A DNA stretch of 64,000 nucleotides, taken from contig NZ_SDKM01000017.1 in NCBI RefSeq assembly GCF_004519545.1, positions 44,594-108,593 on the forward strand, in the 5' to 3' direction. Shown one piece after another: positions 34,515 through 42,879 of this stretch (positions are counted from its first letter, which is position 1; every line of letters starts with the position of its first letter). The notes beneath the pieces were generated by a model that ran no database searches, had not been told where the DNA came from, and saw only the letters and a program-made list of their open reading frames with translations. Both the position numbers and the translations under genes were made by a program. The stretch is from Nocardioides guangzhouensis (lineage in GTDB: Bacteria; Actinomycetota; Actinomycetes; Propionibacteriales; Nocardioidaceae).

Positions 34515-35054
34515 TCAGACCCAGCCGGTCATGCGGCGGTTGCCGCGGGGGCCTCCCTTGCGGAACGGGTCGCCGAGGAACGGCAGGCTCGAGAGGTCGA
34601 GGTCGATGTTGACCGCCTGGTCGGCGTTGGTGGCCGCGCGGACCACGTTGACCAGCCAGGTGTTGAGCGAGTGACCGGAGCGGGCCGCGAGCTCCTCGGC
34701 CCGGGTCTTCACCGACTCGGGGATCCGGAGCGTGATCCGGGCGACCGTGCCCTCCTCCTCGGCCTCGTCGACCGGAGGCGGCGGGGGCGGGCTCGGCGGG
34801 GCCGGCGGCGTCATCGGGGCTGCCAGCACGAAGTCGAGCTCGCGCCCGTTGAGCCGGAGGTCGACCGAGCCGGTCGCCATCTCGGCGGTGATCTCGGCGG
34901 CGGCCTGCGAGATGGCCTCCATCAGCGCCAGCCGGGCGGCCGGGTCGAGGGCGAGACTGAGCCGCTCGGCGGCCGCCTTGACCTCGGGCCCGCCGGCCTC
35001 GGCCGCCGCGTTGAGGTCGCGCCGCAGGCTGTCGACGTAGGGGGTGATGTCCAT
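34515..35054 (-). CDS. Ribbon-helix-helix (HicB/Arc-like) protein with Pro-rich linker
   Basis: A 179-aa protein. Residues 1-90 are helical (MDITPYVDSLRRDLNAAAEA onward), then a linker with PPAPPSPPPPPPV, then a ribbon-helix-helix motif (VARITLRIPESVKTRAEELA, SGHSLNTWLVNVVRAA) at about 105-145, and a basic Gly/Arg tail. Such proteins often autoregulate; three phased half-sites lie across its start. I chose ATG at 35054; in-frame GTGs at 35060 and 35063 are possible and the transcript may be leaderless, as no ribosome site is visible. It precedes the DUF4097 gene. A toxin partner is not evident. Confidence 0.8.
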   Translation of the reverse strand: MDITPYVDSLRRDLNAAAEAGGPEVKAAAERLSLALDPAARLALMEAISQAAAEITAEMATGSVDLRLNGRELDFVLAAPMTPPAPPSPPPPPPVDEAEEEGTVARITLRIPESVKTRAEELAARSGHSLNTWLVNVVRAATNADQAVNIDLDLSSLPFLGDPFRKGGPRGNRRMTGWV

Positions 35055-35116
35055 GCGCACCACGATGACATCACAGTGATGTCACGTCAAGCACTTGATG
35101 GTGTCAGGTGATGTCA
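35044..35116. promoter_or_regulatory. Probable autoregulatory operator of the ribbon-helix-helix gene
   Basis: TGACATCACAGTGATGTCA (35066-35084) is a perfect palindrome. GTGATGTC half-sites occur at 35044, 35076 and 35108, exactly 32 bp apart, about three helical turns. On the reverse strand TTGACG (35090-35085) could be a -35 element, with the palindrome filling the spacer; the -10 is weak. Confidence 0.6.
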
Positions 35117-35132
35117 TCGTGGTGACGAGGCC

Positions 35133-35166
35133 TGCAGGATTCCCCGGTTGACCGGGGAATCCTGCA
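35133..35166. repeat. Perfect hairpin, 16-bp arms
   Basis: TGCAGGATTCCCCGGT (35133-35148) pairs perfectly with 35151-35166 around a TG loop. A second stem follows immediately: CTGGACGGGCAG (35167-35178) with CTGCCTGTCCAG (35203-35214), enclosing GGGCAG/CTGCCC (35173-35188) as an alternative. It lies between the EtfD-like gene end and the ribbon-helix-helix promoter. Confidence 0.7.
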
Positions 35167-35233
35167 CTGGACGGGCAGTGCTCTGCCCGACAAGTACGAG
35201 CTCTGCCTGTCCAGCCGGGGTCCGGACGTGCCG

Positions 35234-35267
35234 GTGGGGTGGGTACGGCGCGCCGTACCCACCCCAC
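35234..35267. terminator. Perfect 17-bp-arm hairpin, probable terminator of the EtfD-like gene
   Basis: GTGGGGTGGGTACGGCG (35234-35250) is followed directly by its exact reverse complement (35251-35267). It starts 11 bp after the EtfD stop on the reverse strand. Confidence 0.7.
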
Positions 35268-35277
35268 TGCAGAGCGG

Positions 35278-38200
35278 TCAGAGGTCGAAGAGCGAGTCGG
35301 CCGCGTTGATGTCGGCCTGCTTGGGCTCGTTCGTGGCCCCCGAGGAGACCGGCTTCGGCTTCTCCGGCTCCTCGTCCTGCTCCGCCTCGTCCTGCTCTGC
35401 CTCGGCCGTCGCCGCCTCGGCCGTCGCCGCCGCGGTGTCTGCCTCGCCCTGAGCGACGGCTTGGGGCTCCGGCTGGGGCTCCGGCTCGGGCTCCGGCTCG
35501 GGTTCCGGCTCGGGCTCGGCGACAGTCTCGGGCTCCGGGGTCTTCGGGGCGGGCGCGGGGACGGTCGGGGCGGCGATGTCGAACAGGGAGCCGCCGGACC
35601 CGAGGTCGGGGATCTCGGTGGCCGCCTCGGGAGTGGACCCCGTCGCGGCCTGGGGCTCCGGCTCGGCAGGTGCCTGCTCCGGCTCCGGCTGAGCGTCGGG
35701 CTCGGGCTCGGGCTCGGCGGCGGCCTCGGGCTTGGCGGCGGCCTCGGGCTCGGTCGCCGCCTCGTCCCCGGGTCCCGCTGCAGCGGGCTCGGGTTCCACA
35801 GCCTTCGATGCGGGCGCGGGGGCGGGCGGGGCGGCGATGTCGAAGAGCGAGCCGCCGGACTCGAGGTCGGGGAGCTCGGTCGCGGGCTCCGCCGCCGGTG
35901 CCTCTGAGGCAGCCTCCGGCTCGGGCTCCGCGCCTGTCGGCTCGGACGAGGGAGCCTCCGGCCCGGCGTCGGTAGCAGTGTCCGTCTCGACCGGCTCGGC
36001 GGCCGGTTCGGCGGGCTGGGCCGGGATGTCGAACAGCGAGCCACCGGCGCCGAGGTCGGTCCCGGTCTCCGTGGCGGCAGCCGGTTCCGCGGCGGCCTGG
36101 GACTCCGTCGAAGCCCCGGCCCCGGCGGGTGCCGCCTCGGGCTCGGGCGGCGCACCGACGTCGAACAGGGACCCACCGGCGAAGCCGTCGGACTCCCGGG
36201 ACGGGACGGCCTTCTCCTCCGTGGCCGGTGCGGCCTCGGCGGGCTCGGCCTTCGCCTCCTCGGTGCCGACGTCGAACAGCGAACCACCTGTCGCGGCTGG
36301 CGCCGCATCCTGCTGGTCCGCGCCGACGTCGAACAGCGACGTACCGCCGCTGGCCTTGGCCGCCGGGCCGACGTCCTCGGTGTCGGTGACCGTCTCGGAG
36401 GTCTGGGTGGCGTCGCCGGCGGCCGGCTCCGCCTTCGTGGCCTCCGTCGTCGCTGCCGTCGCTGCCGTCGCTGCCGCGGCGGGCGCGGCGGGCGCGGTGG
36501 CAGGAGCGGCCGCCTTCTTCGCGCGGGTGGCAACCTCACCCTTCACCGACGCCAGCAGCATCTGCGCGACGTCGAGGACCTCGACCTCCTCGCGGGCGTT
36601 GCCGGCGGCCTGCTCGGCGGTGAGGCCGTCGGAGAGCATCACCCGGCAGAACGGGCAGCCGACCGCGATCTGGTCGGCGCCGGTCGACACCGCCTCCTTG
36701 GTGCGGTTGAGGTTGATCCGCTCCCCGATGTTCTCCTCCATCCACATGCGGGCGCCGCCGGCGCCGCAGCAGAAGGACCGCTCGGAGTTGCGCTCCATCT
36801 CGACGACCTCGGCGCCGGGCAGCACCTGGAGCAGCTCGCGCGGTGGGCTGTACACCTGGTTGTGGCGACCGAGGTAGCAGGGGTCGTGGTAGGTGATCGA
36901 CCGCTTGGCGGCGCCGGCCCCGTCCGTGACGGGGGTGAGCTTCCCCTCCCGCACCAGCCGGTTGAGCAGCTGGGTGTGGTGGACCACCTCGAGCTCGACG
37001 CCGAAGTCCTGGTACTCGTTCTTCAGCGTGTTGAAGCAGTGGGCACAGGTGGAGACCACCTTCTTCACCCGGTACTCGGTGAAGGTCTCGGCGTTCTGCT
37101 GGGCGAGGCCCTGGAAGACGAACTCGTTGCCGGCGCGTCGGGCCGGGTCGCCGGTGCAGGTCTCGCCGTTGCCGAGCACGCCGAACGAGATGCCGGCCAG
37201 GTCGAGCAGCTCGGCGACGGCACGTGTGGTCTTCTTGGCGCGGTCCTCGTACGCGCCGGCGCACCCCACCCAGAACAGCCAGTCGACGTCGTCGAGCGAC
37301 TCGACGTCCTCGCCGACCACCTTGACGTCGAACGGCAGGCCCTTGGCCCAGTCCATACGCGCGCTCGGCGACATGTTCCAGGGGTTGCCCTTGTTCTCCA
37401 GGCCCTTGAACAGCTGGCTCAGCTCGGCCGGGAAGTTCGACTCGACCAGCAGCTGGTAGCGGCGCATGTCCATGATGTGGTCGACGTGCTCGATGTCGAC
37501 CGGGCACTGCTGGACGCAGGCACCGCACGAGGTGCAGGACCAGAGCACGTCGGGGTCGATGACCGCGACGCCGTTCTCGGGCATGTAGAACCAGTCGTCG
37601 CCGGTCTCACCGACCATCGGACGCTCGGCCTCGGTCAGCACCGAGCCCGGAAGCGCGGTGCGCTCTTCCTCCGACGCGGCCTGGAGGTACGGCGCCTTCG
37701 CATAGGCGTGGTCGCGCAGTGCGGTGATCAGGAGCTTGGGCGAGAGCGGCTTCTCGGTGTTCCAGGCCGGGCACTGCGACTGGCATCGGCCGCACTCGGT
37801 GCACGAGGTGAAGTCGAGGATGCCCTTCCAGGAGAAGTCCTCGACCTTGCCGGCGCCGAGCGTGGCGTCCTCGTCGAGGTCGTCGATGTCGTCGAGGGTG
37901 ATCGGCCTGCCGCCGGAGGTGAGCGGCTTCATCGCACCGAGCGCCGTACCGCCGGACGACTCGCGCTTGAACCAGATGTTGAAGAACGCCGTGAACCGGT
38001 GCCACGCGACGCCCATCGTCGTGTTCAGCGAGATCACGATCATCCACGTGAACGAGATGACGATCTTGATCGTCGCCACCAGGAAGATCGCGTTCTCGAT
38101 GCTGCCCGTGGACATCCCGGAGAACGCCTCGCCCAGCCAGGCGCTGAACGGGAAGTGGAACGCGGTGGCCTGGTCGGAGTGCTCGCCGCCCTTGGTCAGC

Positions 38201-38727
38201 AGGGCGTACTCCAGGCCGCGCAGCAGCATGATGCAGAGCCCGACGCCGAGGATCACGAGCTCGACGAAGTAGCCCTGCCACATCGTGGAGCCGAAGAACC
38301 GGCCGCGGCTGCCGCGGACGCGCTCCGACGGGCGCGAGGCGCGGTAGGCGATGAAGCCGATGATCGCGACCAGCATCACCACCGTGAACAGCTCGGAGAC
38401 CCACTCCCACAGGAAGAAGTGGCCGATCAGCGGCAGCGCGAAGTGCGGGTCGAAGAGCTGCCCGAATGCAGTCACCAGCGTGAAGAAGAGCAGCCCGAAC
38501 CCGACGAAGACGAACCAGTGCGCGGCGCCGACCCACGTCCACTGGAGCATCCGGGTGTGGCCCAGCGACTCCTTGAGCAGGGTCACCGTGCGGGCCCCCG
38601 GAGCGTCCGTGCGGGACGCCGGCTGGCCGACCTTGATGACGCCGATGATGCTCCGGATCGCCCTCACGAACAGGGCGATCCCCACAGCCGCGATGGCCAG
38701 GGAGACGACGATGGCGAAGGTCTGCAT
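35278..38727 (-). CDS. etfD: EtfD-like membrane iron-sulfur oxidoreductase with SLFD-repeat tail
   Basis: A 1149-aa protein. Residues about 1-250 hold five or six membrane helices. Two ferredoxin-type motifs follow, CTECGRCQSQCP near 308 and CTSCGACVQQCP near 395, then two CCG (heterodisulfide-reductase-like) domains with GETCTGDP and CAHC near 520-560 and HDPCYLGRHN, SFCCGAGG and CPFC near 615-695. This matches mycobacterial Rv0338c, reported as EtfD, which passes electrons from ETF to menaquinone during fatty-acid oxidation. From about 745 a low-complexity Ala/Glu/Pro tail of 400 residues carries seven SLFD motifs, an extension I do not know from the family. ATG at 38727 was chosen because it starts at the first helix. 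Confidence 0.85.
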   Translation of the reverse strand: MQTFAIVVSLAIAAVGIALFVRAIRSIIGVIKVGQPASRTDAPGARTVTLLKESLGHTRMLQWTWVGAAHWFVFVGFGLLFFTLVTAFGQLFDPHFALPLIGHFFLWEWVSELFTVVMLVAIIGFIAYRASRPSERVRGSRGRFFGSTMWQGYFVELVILGVGLCIMLLRGLEYALLTKGGEHSDQATAFHFPFSAWLGEAFSGMSTGSIENAIFLVATIKIVISFTWMIVISLNTTMGVAWHRFTAFFNIWFKRESSGGTALGAMKPLTSGGRPITLDDIDDLDEDATLGAGKVEDFSWKGILDFTSCTECGRCQSQCPAWNTEKPLSPKLLITALRDHAYAKAPYLQAASEEERTALPGSVLTEAERPMVGETGDDWFYMPENGVAVIDPDVLWSCTSCGACVQQCPVDIEHVDHIMDMRRYQLLVESNFPAELSQLFKGLENKGNPWNMSPSARMDWAKGLPFDVKVVGEDVESLDDVDWLFWVGCAGAYEDRAKKTTRAVAELLDLAGISFGVLGNGETCTGDPARRAGNEFVFQGLAQQNAETFTEYRVKKVVSTCAHCFNTLKNEYQDFGVELEVVHHTQLLNRLVREGKLTPVTDGAGAAKRSITYHDPCYLGRHNQVYSPPRELLQVLPGAEVVEMERNSERSFCCGAGGARMWMEENIGERINLNRTKEAVSTGADQIAVGCPFCRVMLSDGLTAEQAAGNAREEVEVLDVAQMLLASVKGEVATRAKKAAAPATAPAAPAAAATAATAATTEATKAEPAAGDATQTSETVTDTEDVGPAAKASGGTSLFDVGADQQDAAPAATGGSLFDVGTEEAKAEPAEAAPATEEKAVPSRESDGFAGGSLFDVGAPPEPEAAPAGAGASTESQAAAEPAAATETGTDLGAGGSLFDIPAQPAEPAAEPVETDTATDAGPEAPSSEPTGAEPEPEAASEAPAAEPATELPDLESGGSLFDIAAPPAPAPASKAVEPEPAAAGPGDEAATEPEAAAKPEAAAEPEPEPDAQPEPEQAPAEPEPQAATGSTPEAATEIPDLGSGGSLFDIAAPTVPAPAPKTPEPETVAEPEPEPEPEPEPEPQPEPQAVAQGEADTAAATAEAATAEAEQDEAEQDEEPEKPKPVSSGATNEPKQADINAADSLFDL

Positions 38728-39064
38728 GAAGGAACTGCTCCTCGTCAGGCTGTCGTGTGCACCCGGGAGGGCGCTGCCCGAGCCTATTGCGACGTACGAC
38801 GCCGCGTCAGTGCGCGAGCATGAGAGATAGATCCTACTAACAGGTAACTTCCGCCGCCGTCCCCGGTTACGGCCGGGACTGGCGACCCGGCTCGACGCCG
38901 GCCGTCCCGGGCGGGTCCCCGGCCGCGTCCCGGGCCGCCCGGACCCGGCCCGAACCTCCCGGCCTGGCCGGGTTCGCCGCCTCATGTGCCGGGCACGCCC
39001 TCCGCCCGACCGTCGAAGGACGGGCGACGGGCGGGTCCGTCGCCTCCTCGGACGGAGGCAAGCG
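38728..39064. other. 337-bp divergent intergenic region upstream of the EtfD-like and DMFase-like genes
   Basis: The EtfD side contains the operator-like CTACTAACAGGTAAC (38834-38848). The rest, about 38855-39050, is very GC-rich with short overlapping inverted repeats of CCGG and GGACGG type but no single strong hairpin. I see no gene or RNA here. Confidence 0.55.
38834..38848 (-). promoter_or_regulatory. Putative fatty-acid-oxidation operator upstream of the EtfD-like gene
   Basis: CTACTAACAGGTAAC matches 12 of 15 bases of CTACTCATCGGTAAC at the fadE5 promoter, in the same orientation relative to the gene. Read on the gene strand both are GTTACC-N4-AGTAG followed by RAYC. It lies 107 bp upstream of the start codon. 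Confidence 0.5.
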
Positions 39065-40642
39065 ATGAGGCGACGGACACGGACGGCGGCACCGGTGGCA
39101 GCAGTCGTGGCACTGCTCGGAGCCGGGTGTGTCGGGGGAGCGGAGGGGATGGGGGGCGACCCCGGACCTGAAACACCGGGGACGCCCACCGTGCGCACGG
39201 GTGACGAACCCGGGGGCAGGGAGCGGGGCGGTCGCGAGGACGCGCGGCGCACGACCCCGCTGCGCGGGTCGGAGGGCTGGCGCCTGGCCCGGCCCGCGCA
39301 CCCCGGCGTCATCGACGCGTACACGACCCGGCCGAGCGGGGTCCCGGGGGAGCCGATCGGGTTGAAGGTCTCGACCCGATCGGCCTCCTACCGGGTGTCG
39401 GCCTACCGCATCGGCTGGTACGACGGGGGCAGCGGGCACCGGGTGTACCGCTCCCGGGCCGTGCGCGGGCGGGTGCAGCCGGGGGCCCGGTTCGCGCCGT
39501 ACGCACTGCGGACGGTGGTGGCGCCGTGGCGGCGCTCCCTCACCATCGCCACCACCTCGTCGCGGTGGCAGCCCGGCGTCTACGTGCTGAAGCTGCGCAC
39601 CCCGTCGGGCGCCGAGACCCAGGTGCCGTACGTCGTGTCGTCGCCGGAGGCGGCGGGGCGGGTGGCCCTGGTCGCCCCGGTGACGACCTGGCAGGCCTAC
39701 AACACGTGGGGTGGCTACAGCCTCTACGACGGTCCGGACGGCGACCGGCGCAGCTGGGCGGTCACCTTCGACCGGCCCTACCACCTGGCCCCCGGGGCAA
39801 ACGACTTCCGCTCGGCGCTGCTGCCGGTTGTGGTGCGGGCGGAGCGGCTCGGGGTCCCCCTGGCGTACTTCACGAACGTCGACCTGGACGTGCGGGCCGG
39901 CGTGCTCGACGACGCCCGGGGCTACCTGTCCGTCGGGCACGACGAGTACTGGACGCCCGGGATGCGCCGGGCCGTGGTCCGGGCCCGGCGGTCCGGCACC
40001 AACCTCGGCTTCCTCGGCGCGAACACGATGTACTGGCGGGTCCGCCTCGAGCGGGCCCAGCGGCTGCTGGTGGGCTACCGGGGCGACGCCTGGGCCGACC
40101 CGGTGCGGTCGACGCGTCCGGCGGAGGCGACCGCACGCTTCCGGGACGACCCGGCGCCGGAGCCGGAGAACGCCGTCACCGGGATGCTCTACGAGTGCTA
40201 CCCGGTGGACACCGACTACCGGGTGGTCTCACCGGGCTGGTGGGGCTTCCGGGGCACCGGGGTGCGGCACGGGAGCCTGGTCAACGGGTTGGTGGGCCCG
40301 GAGTCGGACCGCGTCTACCCGCACCGCAGCACGCCCCGACCCCTCCAGGTCCTCAGCCACTCGACCTTCTCGTGCCGGGGCGTGGTCACCTCGACCCAGT
40401 CCGTCTACTACACGACGCGGTCGGGCGCGGGGGTGTTCAACGCGGGCACGCTCCGCTGGGGGTGCGCCCTGGTCGACACGTGCGAGCGGCCGCTGGGCGA
40501 GGCCACCGGTCGGTTCGTCCGCATCGTCACCGACAACCTGCTGCGCGGGTTCGCGGCGGGGCCGGTGGGCCGCCGCCACCCGGCCCGCGACAACGTCGGC
40601 AGCTTCGACCTGCCCCTGGCCAACGGGGTGTCGGCAAGTTGA
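39065..40642 (+). CDS. Lipoprotein with N,N-dimethylformamidase large-subunit-like domain
   Basis: A 525-aa predicted lipoprotein: a basic start, hydrophobic stretch and LLGAGC lipobox, then a Gly/Glu/Arg-rich linker to about residue 75. The remainder resembles the C-terminal domain of the N,N-dimethylformamidase beta subunit: YRIGWYDGGSGHRVYRS, VTTWQAYNTWGGYSLYDG, GYLSVGHDEYWTPGMRRAV and LGFLGANTMYWRVRLE. ATG at 39065 lies 6-8 bases after GGAGG. Extracellular location and detachment from a catalytic partner make actual formamidase activity uncertain; a carbohydrate- or amide-acting surface protein is possible. Confidence 0.78.
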   Translation: MRRRTRTAAPVAAVVALLGAGCVGGAEGMGGDPGPETPGTPTVRTGDEPGGRERGGREDARRTTPLRGSEGWRLARPAHPGVIDAYTTRPSGVPGEPIGLKVSTRSASYRVSAYRIGWYDGGSGHRVYRSRAVRGRVQPGARFAPYALRTVVAPWRRSLTIATTSSRWQPGVYVLKLRTPSGAETQVPYVVSSPEAAGRVALVAPVTTWQAYNTWGGYSLYDGPDGDRRSWAVTFDRPYHLAPGANDFRSALLPVVVRAERLGVPLAYFTNVDLDVRAGVLDDARGYLSVGHDEYWTPGMRRAVVRARRSGTNLGFLGANTMYWRVRLERAQRLLVGYRGDAWADPVRSTRPAEATARFRDDPAPEPENAVTGMLYECYPVDTDYRVVSPGWWGFRGTGVRHGSLVNGLVGPESDRVYPHRSTPRPLQVLSHSTFSCRGVVTSTQSVYYTTRSGAGVFNAGTLRWGCALVDTCERPLGEATGRFVRIVTDNLLRGFAAGPVGRRHPARDNVGSFDLPLANGVSAS

Positions 40643-40669
40643 CCGGGTGCGGGTGAGGTCGGGTCGGCC

Positions 40670-41302
40670 ATGATGGTGCGCATGGCCGCCGACGGAGCAC
40701 GGGTGGGGCGGACCGGCCGCGATCGGGCTCGCGGCCGGCCGTGGCCGGTGCTCGGGGTCGTGGCCGTCCTGGCCGGGCTCGCGGCCGGGTGCACGGGCGA
40801 CGACCCGGAGGCCCCGGACCAGGGCACGCAGCAGCCGGTCGCGCTGGAGGTGCGGATCGCCTCCTGCGCCGGCCCCGCGGACGCGGACGCGCGCGCCTCG
40901 CTCGAGTCCGGGATCGGCGACACCCTGTCGTCGTACGTCGTCGCCGGCTTCCTCGGCGACTACCCCCGCGAGGACTTCGTCCGGTCGTTCGACGTCTTCA
41001 CCAGCGGCGCCGCGGAGAAGGCGGCCGGGGACATCGACGTCCTCACGGCCGCCGACTACCAGGACGCCGAGGGCGTCGACGCCACCCGGCTGCGCGCCCG
41101 GATCTCGTGCCTGGCCCAGGGCGGGAAGGTGATCGGCGCCACCGCGCACGTCGAGCTTGACTTCGCGGCCGAGCAGGGCGGTCCGGCACCGACGCCGTTC
41201 ACCCTCAGCGGGCGTTTCCTGCTGGTGCCGGGGCCGCGCGGCTGGTCGGTGTTCGGGTACGACGTGTCCCGCGACGATCTCGACCGGGCGGCGCGCTCAT
41301 GA
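40670..41302 (+). CDS. Lipoprotein-like protein upstream of LCP gene
   Basis: A 210-aa protein with a long basic N-terminus, hydrophobic segment and LAAGC lipobox near residue 41, then an acidic linker and a mixed alpha/beta domain with two cysteines (RIASCAGPAD, ARISCLAQGG). Starts at 40670, 40673 and 40685 are all possible; the last would give a more usual lipoprotein signal length. It overlaps the LCP gene by 4 bases (ATGA), so the two are coupled and may share a role in wall assembly. No named family recognised. Confidence 0.65.
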   Translation: MMVRMAADGARVGRTGRDRARGRPWPVLGVVAVLAGLAAGCTGDDPEAPDQGTQQPVALEVRIASCAGPADADARASLESGIGDTLSSYVVAGFLGDYPREDFVRSFDVFTSGAAEKAAGDIDVLTAADYQDAEGVDATRLRARISCLAQGGKVIGATAHVELDFAAEQGGPAPTPFTLSGRFLLVPGPRGWSVFGYDVSRDDLDRAARS

Positions 41303-42216
41303 CCCCCCGCATGCACGCGCACCGTCACCTGGCTCGTCGGGTGGCGCTGGCGCTGCTGGTGGTGCTCGCGCTCGGCGCAGCGCCGGACGCGGCGGTGCAC
41401 CCTGCGGCGTTCAGCGTGGTGGGGACGGCCGACGCGAAGGCGGTCGACTTCGAGGACGGGATCGTGTTCTTCCTCGTGCTCGGCTCCGACGCCCGGGACG
41501 GGCAGGACGTCCGGCAGGGCAACGCGGACGCCATCGAGCTGGTGGCACTGGACTTCGACACCGGCAACGCCGCGGCTCTGGCGATCCCCCGTGACACCTG
41601 GATGGACATCCCGGGCAAGCGCTTCGGACGGATCAACGAGTCCCTGTCCCTCGGCGGGCCGGAGCTGGTGGCGGAATCGGTCGAGCAGCTCGTCGGGATC
41701 CGGGCCGACTACGTCCTCACCTCCGGCTTCGACGGCTTCGTGTCCATGGTTGACAGGGTCGGCCCGCTCACGGTCTACGCGGACGCGCCGGTGCATCCCA
41801 CGGGCGGGCGCCCGGTTCGCCGCGGCCTCAACCGGATGGACGGGGAGCAGGCGCTCGCCTTCGCCCGCGAGCGCAGGCAGCTCGCACGCAGCGACTTCGA
41901 CCGCATCGAGAACCAGCAGTCGTTGATGAAGGCGATCCTCCGGTCGCTGCGGCAGGGCGAGGACCAGGAGGGCTTCATGGAGGGTGGGAGCCTGGCTGCG
42001 CTGCGTTCGCTGGACACCGACCTGGCGCCGGTCGAGCTCTACCGGCTGGCCCAGGCGGTGACGACGTTCCCGCTGAGCCGGGTGACCACCTGCACGGTCC
42101 CCGGCGTGCCGGACCGGCTGCCGAGCGGGGCCGACGTCATCCGGGTCGACCCGGCCGTCGCCGGGGCGGCGGGTGGTGACCTCGAGGACGCCCGGCTCGG
42201 CCGGGACTGCGGCTGA
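41299..42216 (+). CDS. LytR-CpsA-Psr (LCP) family protein
   Basis: A 305-aa exported LCP protein with an N-terminal signal anchor. VLGSDARDGQDVRQGNADAI, ALAIPRDTWMDIPGK, GRINESLSLGGPELV, SGFDGFVSMVDRVG and ERRQLARSDFDRIENQQSLM match the LCP catalytic core with its conserved Arg and Asp residues. LCP enzymes attach polyprenyl-linked polymers (teichoic acid, arabinogalactan or capsule) to peptidoglycan. This fits the surface-polymer gene clusters elsewhere in the window. It converges with the response-regulator gene. Confidence 0.87.
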   Translation: MTPRMHAHRHLARRVALALLVVLALGAAPDAAVHPAAFSVVGTADAKAVDFEDGIVFFLVLGSDARDGQDVRQGNADAIELVALDFDTGNAAALAIPRDTWMDIPGKRFGRINESLSLGGPELVAESVEQLVGIRADYVLTSGFDGFVSMVDRVGPLTVYADAPVHPTGGRPVRRGLNRMDGEQALAFARERRQLARSDFDRIENQQSLMKAILRSLRQGEDQEGFMEGGSLAALRSLDTDLAPVELYRLAQAVTTFPLSRVTTCTVPGVPDRLPSGADVIRVDPAVAGAAGGDLEDARLGRDCG

Positions 42217-42230
42217 CCCGGCAGTCGGGC

Positions 42231-42875
42231 TCACTCCAGCCCGGCCTCCCGGGCCAGCACGATCGCCTGGGCCCGGTGCGCCACCTGGAGCTTGGCGAAG
42301 ATGTTGCTGGTGTGGTTGCGCACCGTCTTGGTCGAGACGCCGAGCTCGTCGGCGATCTCGGCGTTGTCCAGCCCGGCCGCGATCCGACCGAGCACCATCC
42401 GCTCCCGGTCGGTGAGCTCGGGGAACAGGTCGGGTGCCGGCTTGCTGCCGGCCTTCTTGAAGTAGGTCACCATCCGCTCGGCGATGCCCGGTCCGAAGAT
42501 CACCTCACCGGCGCCGACGGCCTCGATGGACCGCACGATCTCCGGGCGCCGCGCTCCCTTGAGGAGGTAGCCGCGAGCGCCGGCCCGCACCGCGGCGAAG
42601 ACCGACTCCTCGTCCTCCATCATCGTCACCACCAGGACGCCGATGTGCGGCGAGGACGCCACGATCCGCTCCGTCGCCTCGATGCCGTTCAGGCCGGGCA
42701 TGTGCAGGTCCATGAGAACCACGTCCGGTTGCAGGTCGAGGGCCATCGACACCGCGGACGCGCCGTTGGTGGCCACGCCGACCACCTCCGTGGTGGGAGT
42801 GGCGCCCAGCAGTGCCTGCAGACCACGGCGGAAGTCGTCGTGGTCGTCGACGACGAGGATGCGCAACGGTTCCAC
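42231..42875 (-). CDS. NarL/FixJ-family response regulator
   Basis: A 214-aa regulator with a receiver domain (phosphoacceptor D56 in VVLMDLHMPG, acidic pocket DDHDD at 10-14) and a LuxR-type HTH (LTDRERMVLGRIAAGLDNAE, STKTVRNHTSNIFAKL) at about 150-205. GTG at 42875 lies 4 bp after the stop of the kinase gene, so it is the kinase's cognate regulator, in ComP-ComA-like order. Confidence 0.92.
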   Translation of the reverse strand: MEPLRILVVDDHDDFRRGLQALLGATPTTEVVGVATNGASAVSMALDLQPDVVLMDLHMPGLNGIEATERIVASSPHIGVLVVTMMEDEESVFAAVRAGARGYLLKGARRPEIVRSIEAVGAGEVIFGPGIAERMVTYFKKAGSKPAPDLFPELTDRERMVLGRIAAGLDNAEIADELGVSTKTVRNHTSNIFAKLQVAHRAQAIVLAREAGLE

Positions 42876-42879
42876 GGGC

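Noticed and set aside
34515..35054. HicAB toxin-antitoxin system
   Set aside because: The RHH protein resembles HicB in its C-terminal part, but there is no HicA-like gene beside it and the neighbour is a DUF4097 repeat protein.
35278..36345. SLFD motifs as DNA sliding-clamp binding sites
   Set aside because: Clamp motifs usually need a Gln and a hydrophobic residue before LF (QL-S/D-LF). Here the motif is preceded by GG and sits on a membrane oxidoreductase, so clamp binding is unlikely.
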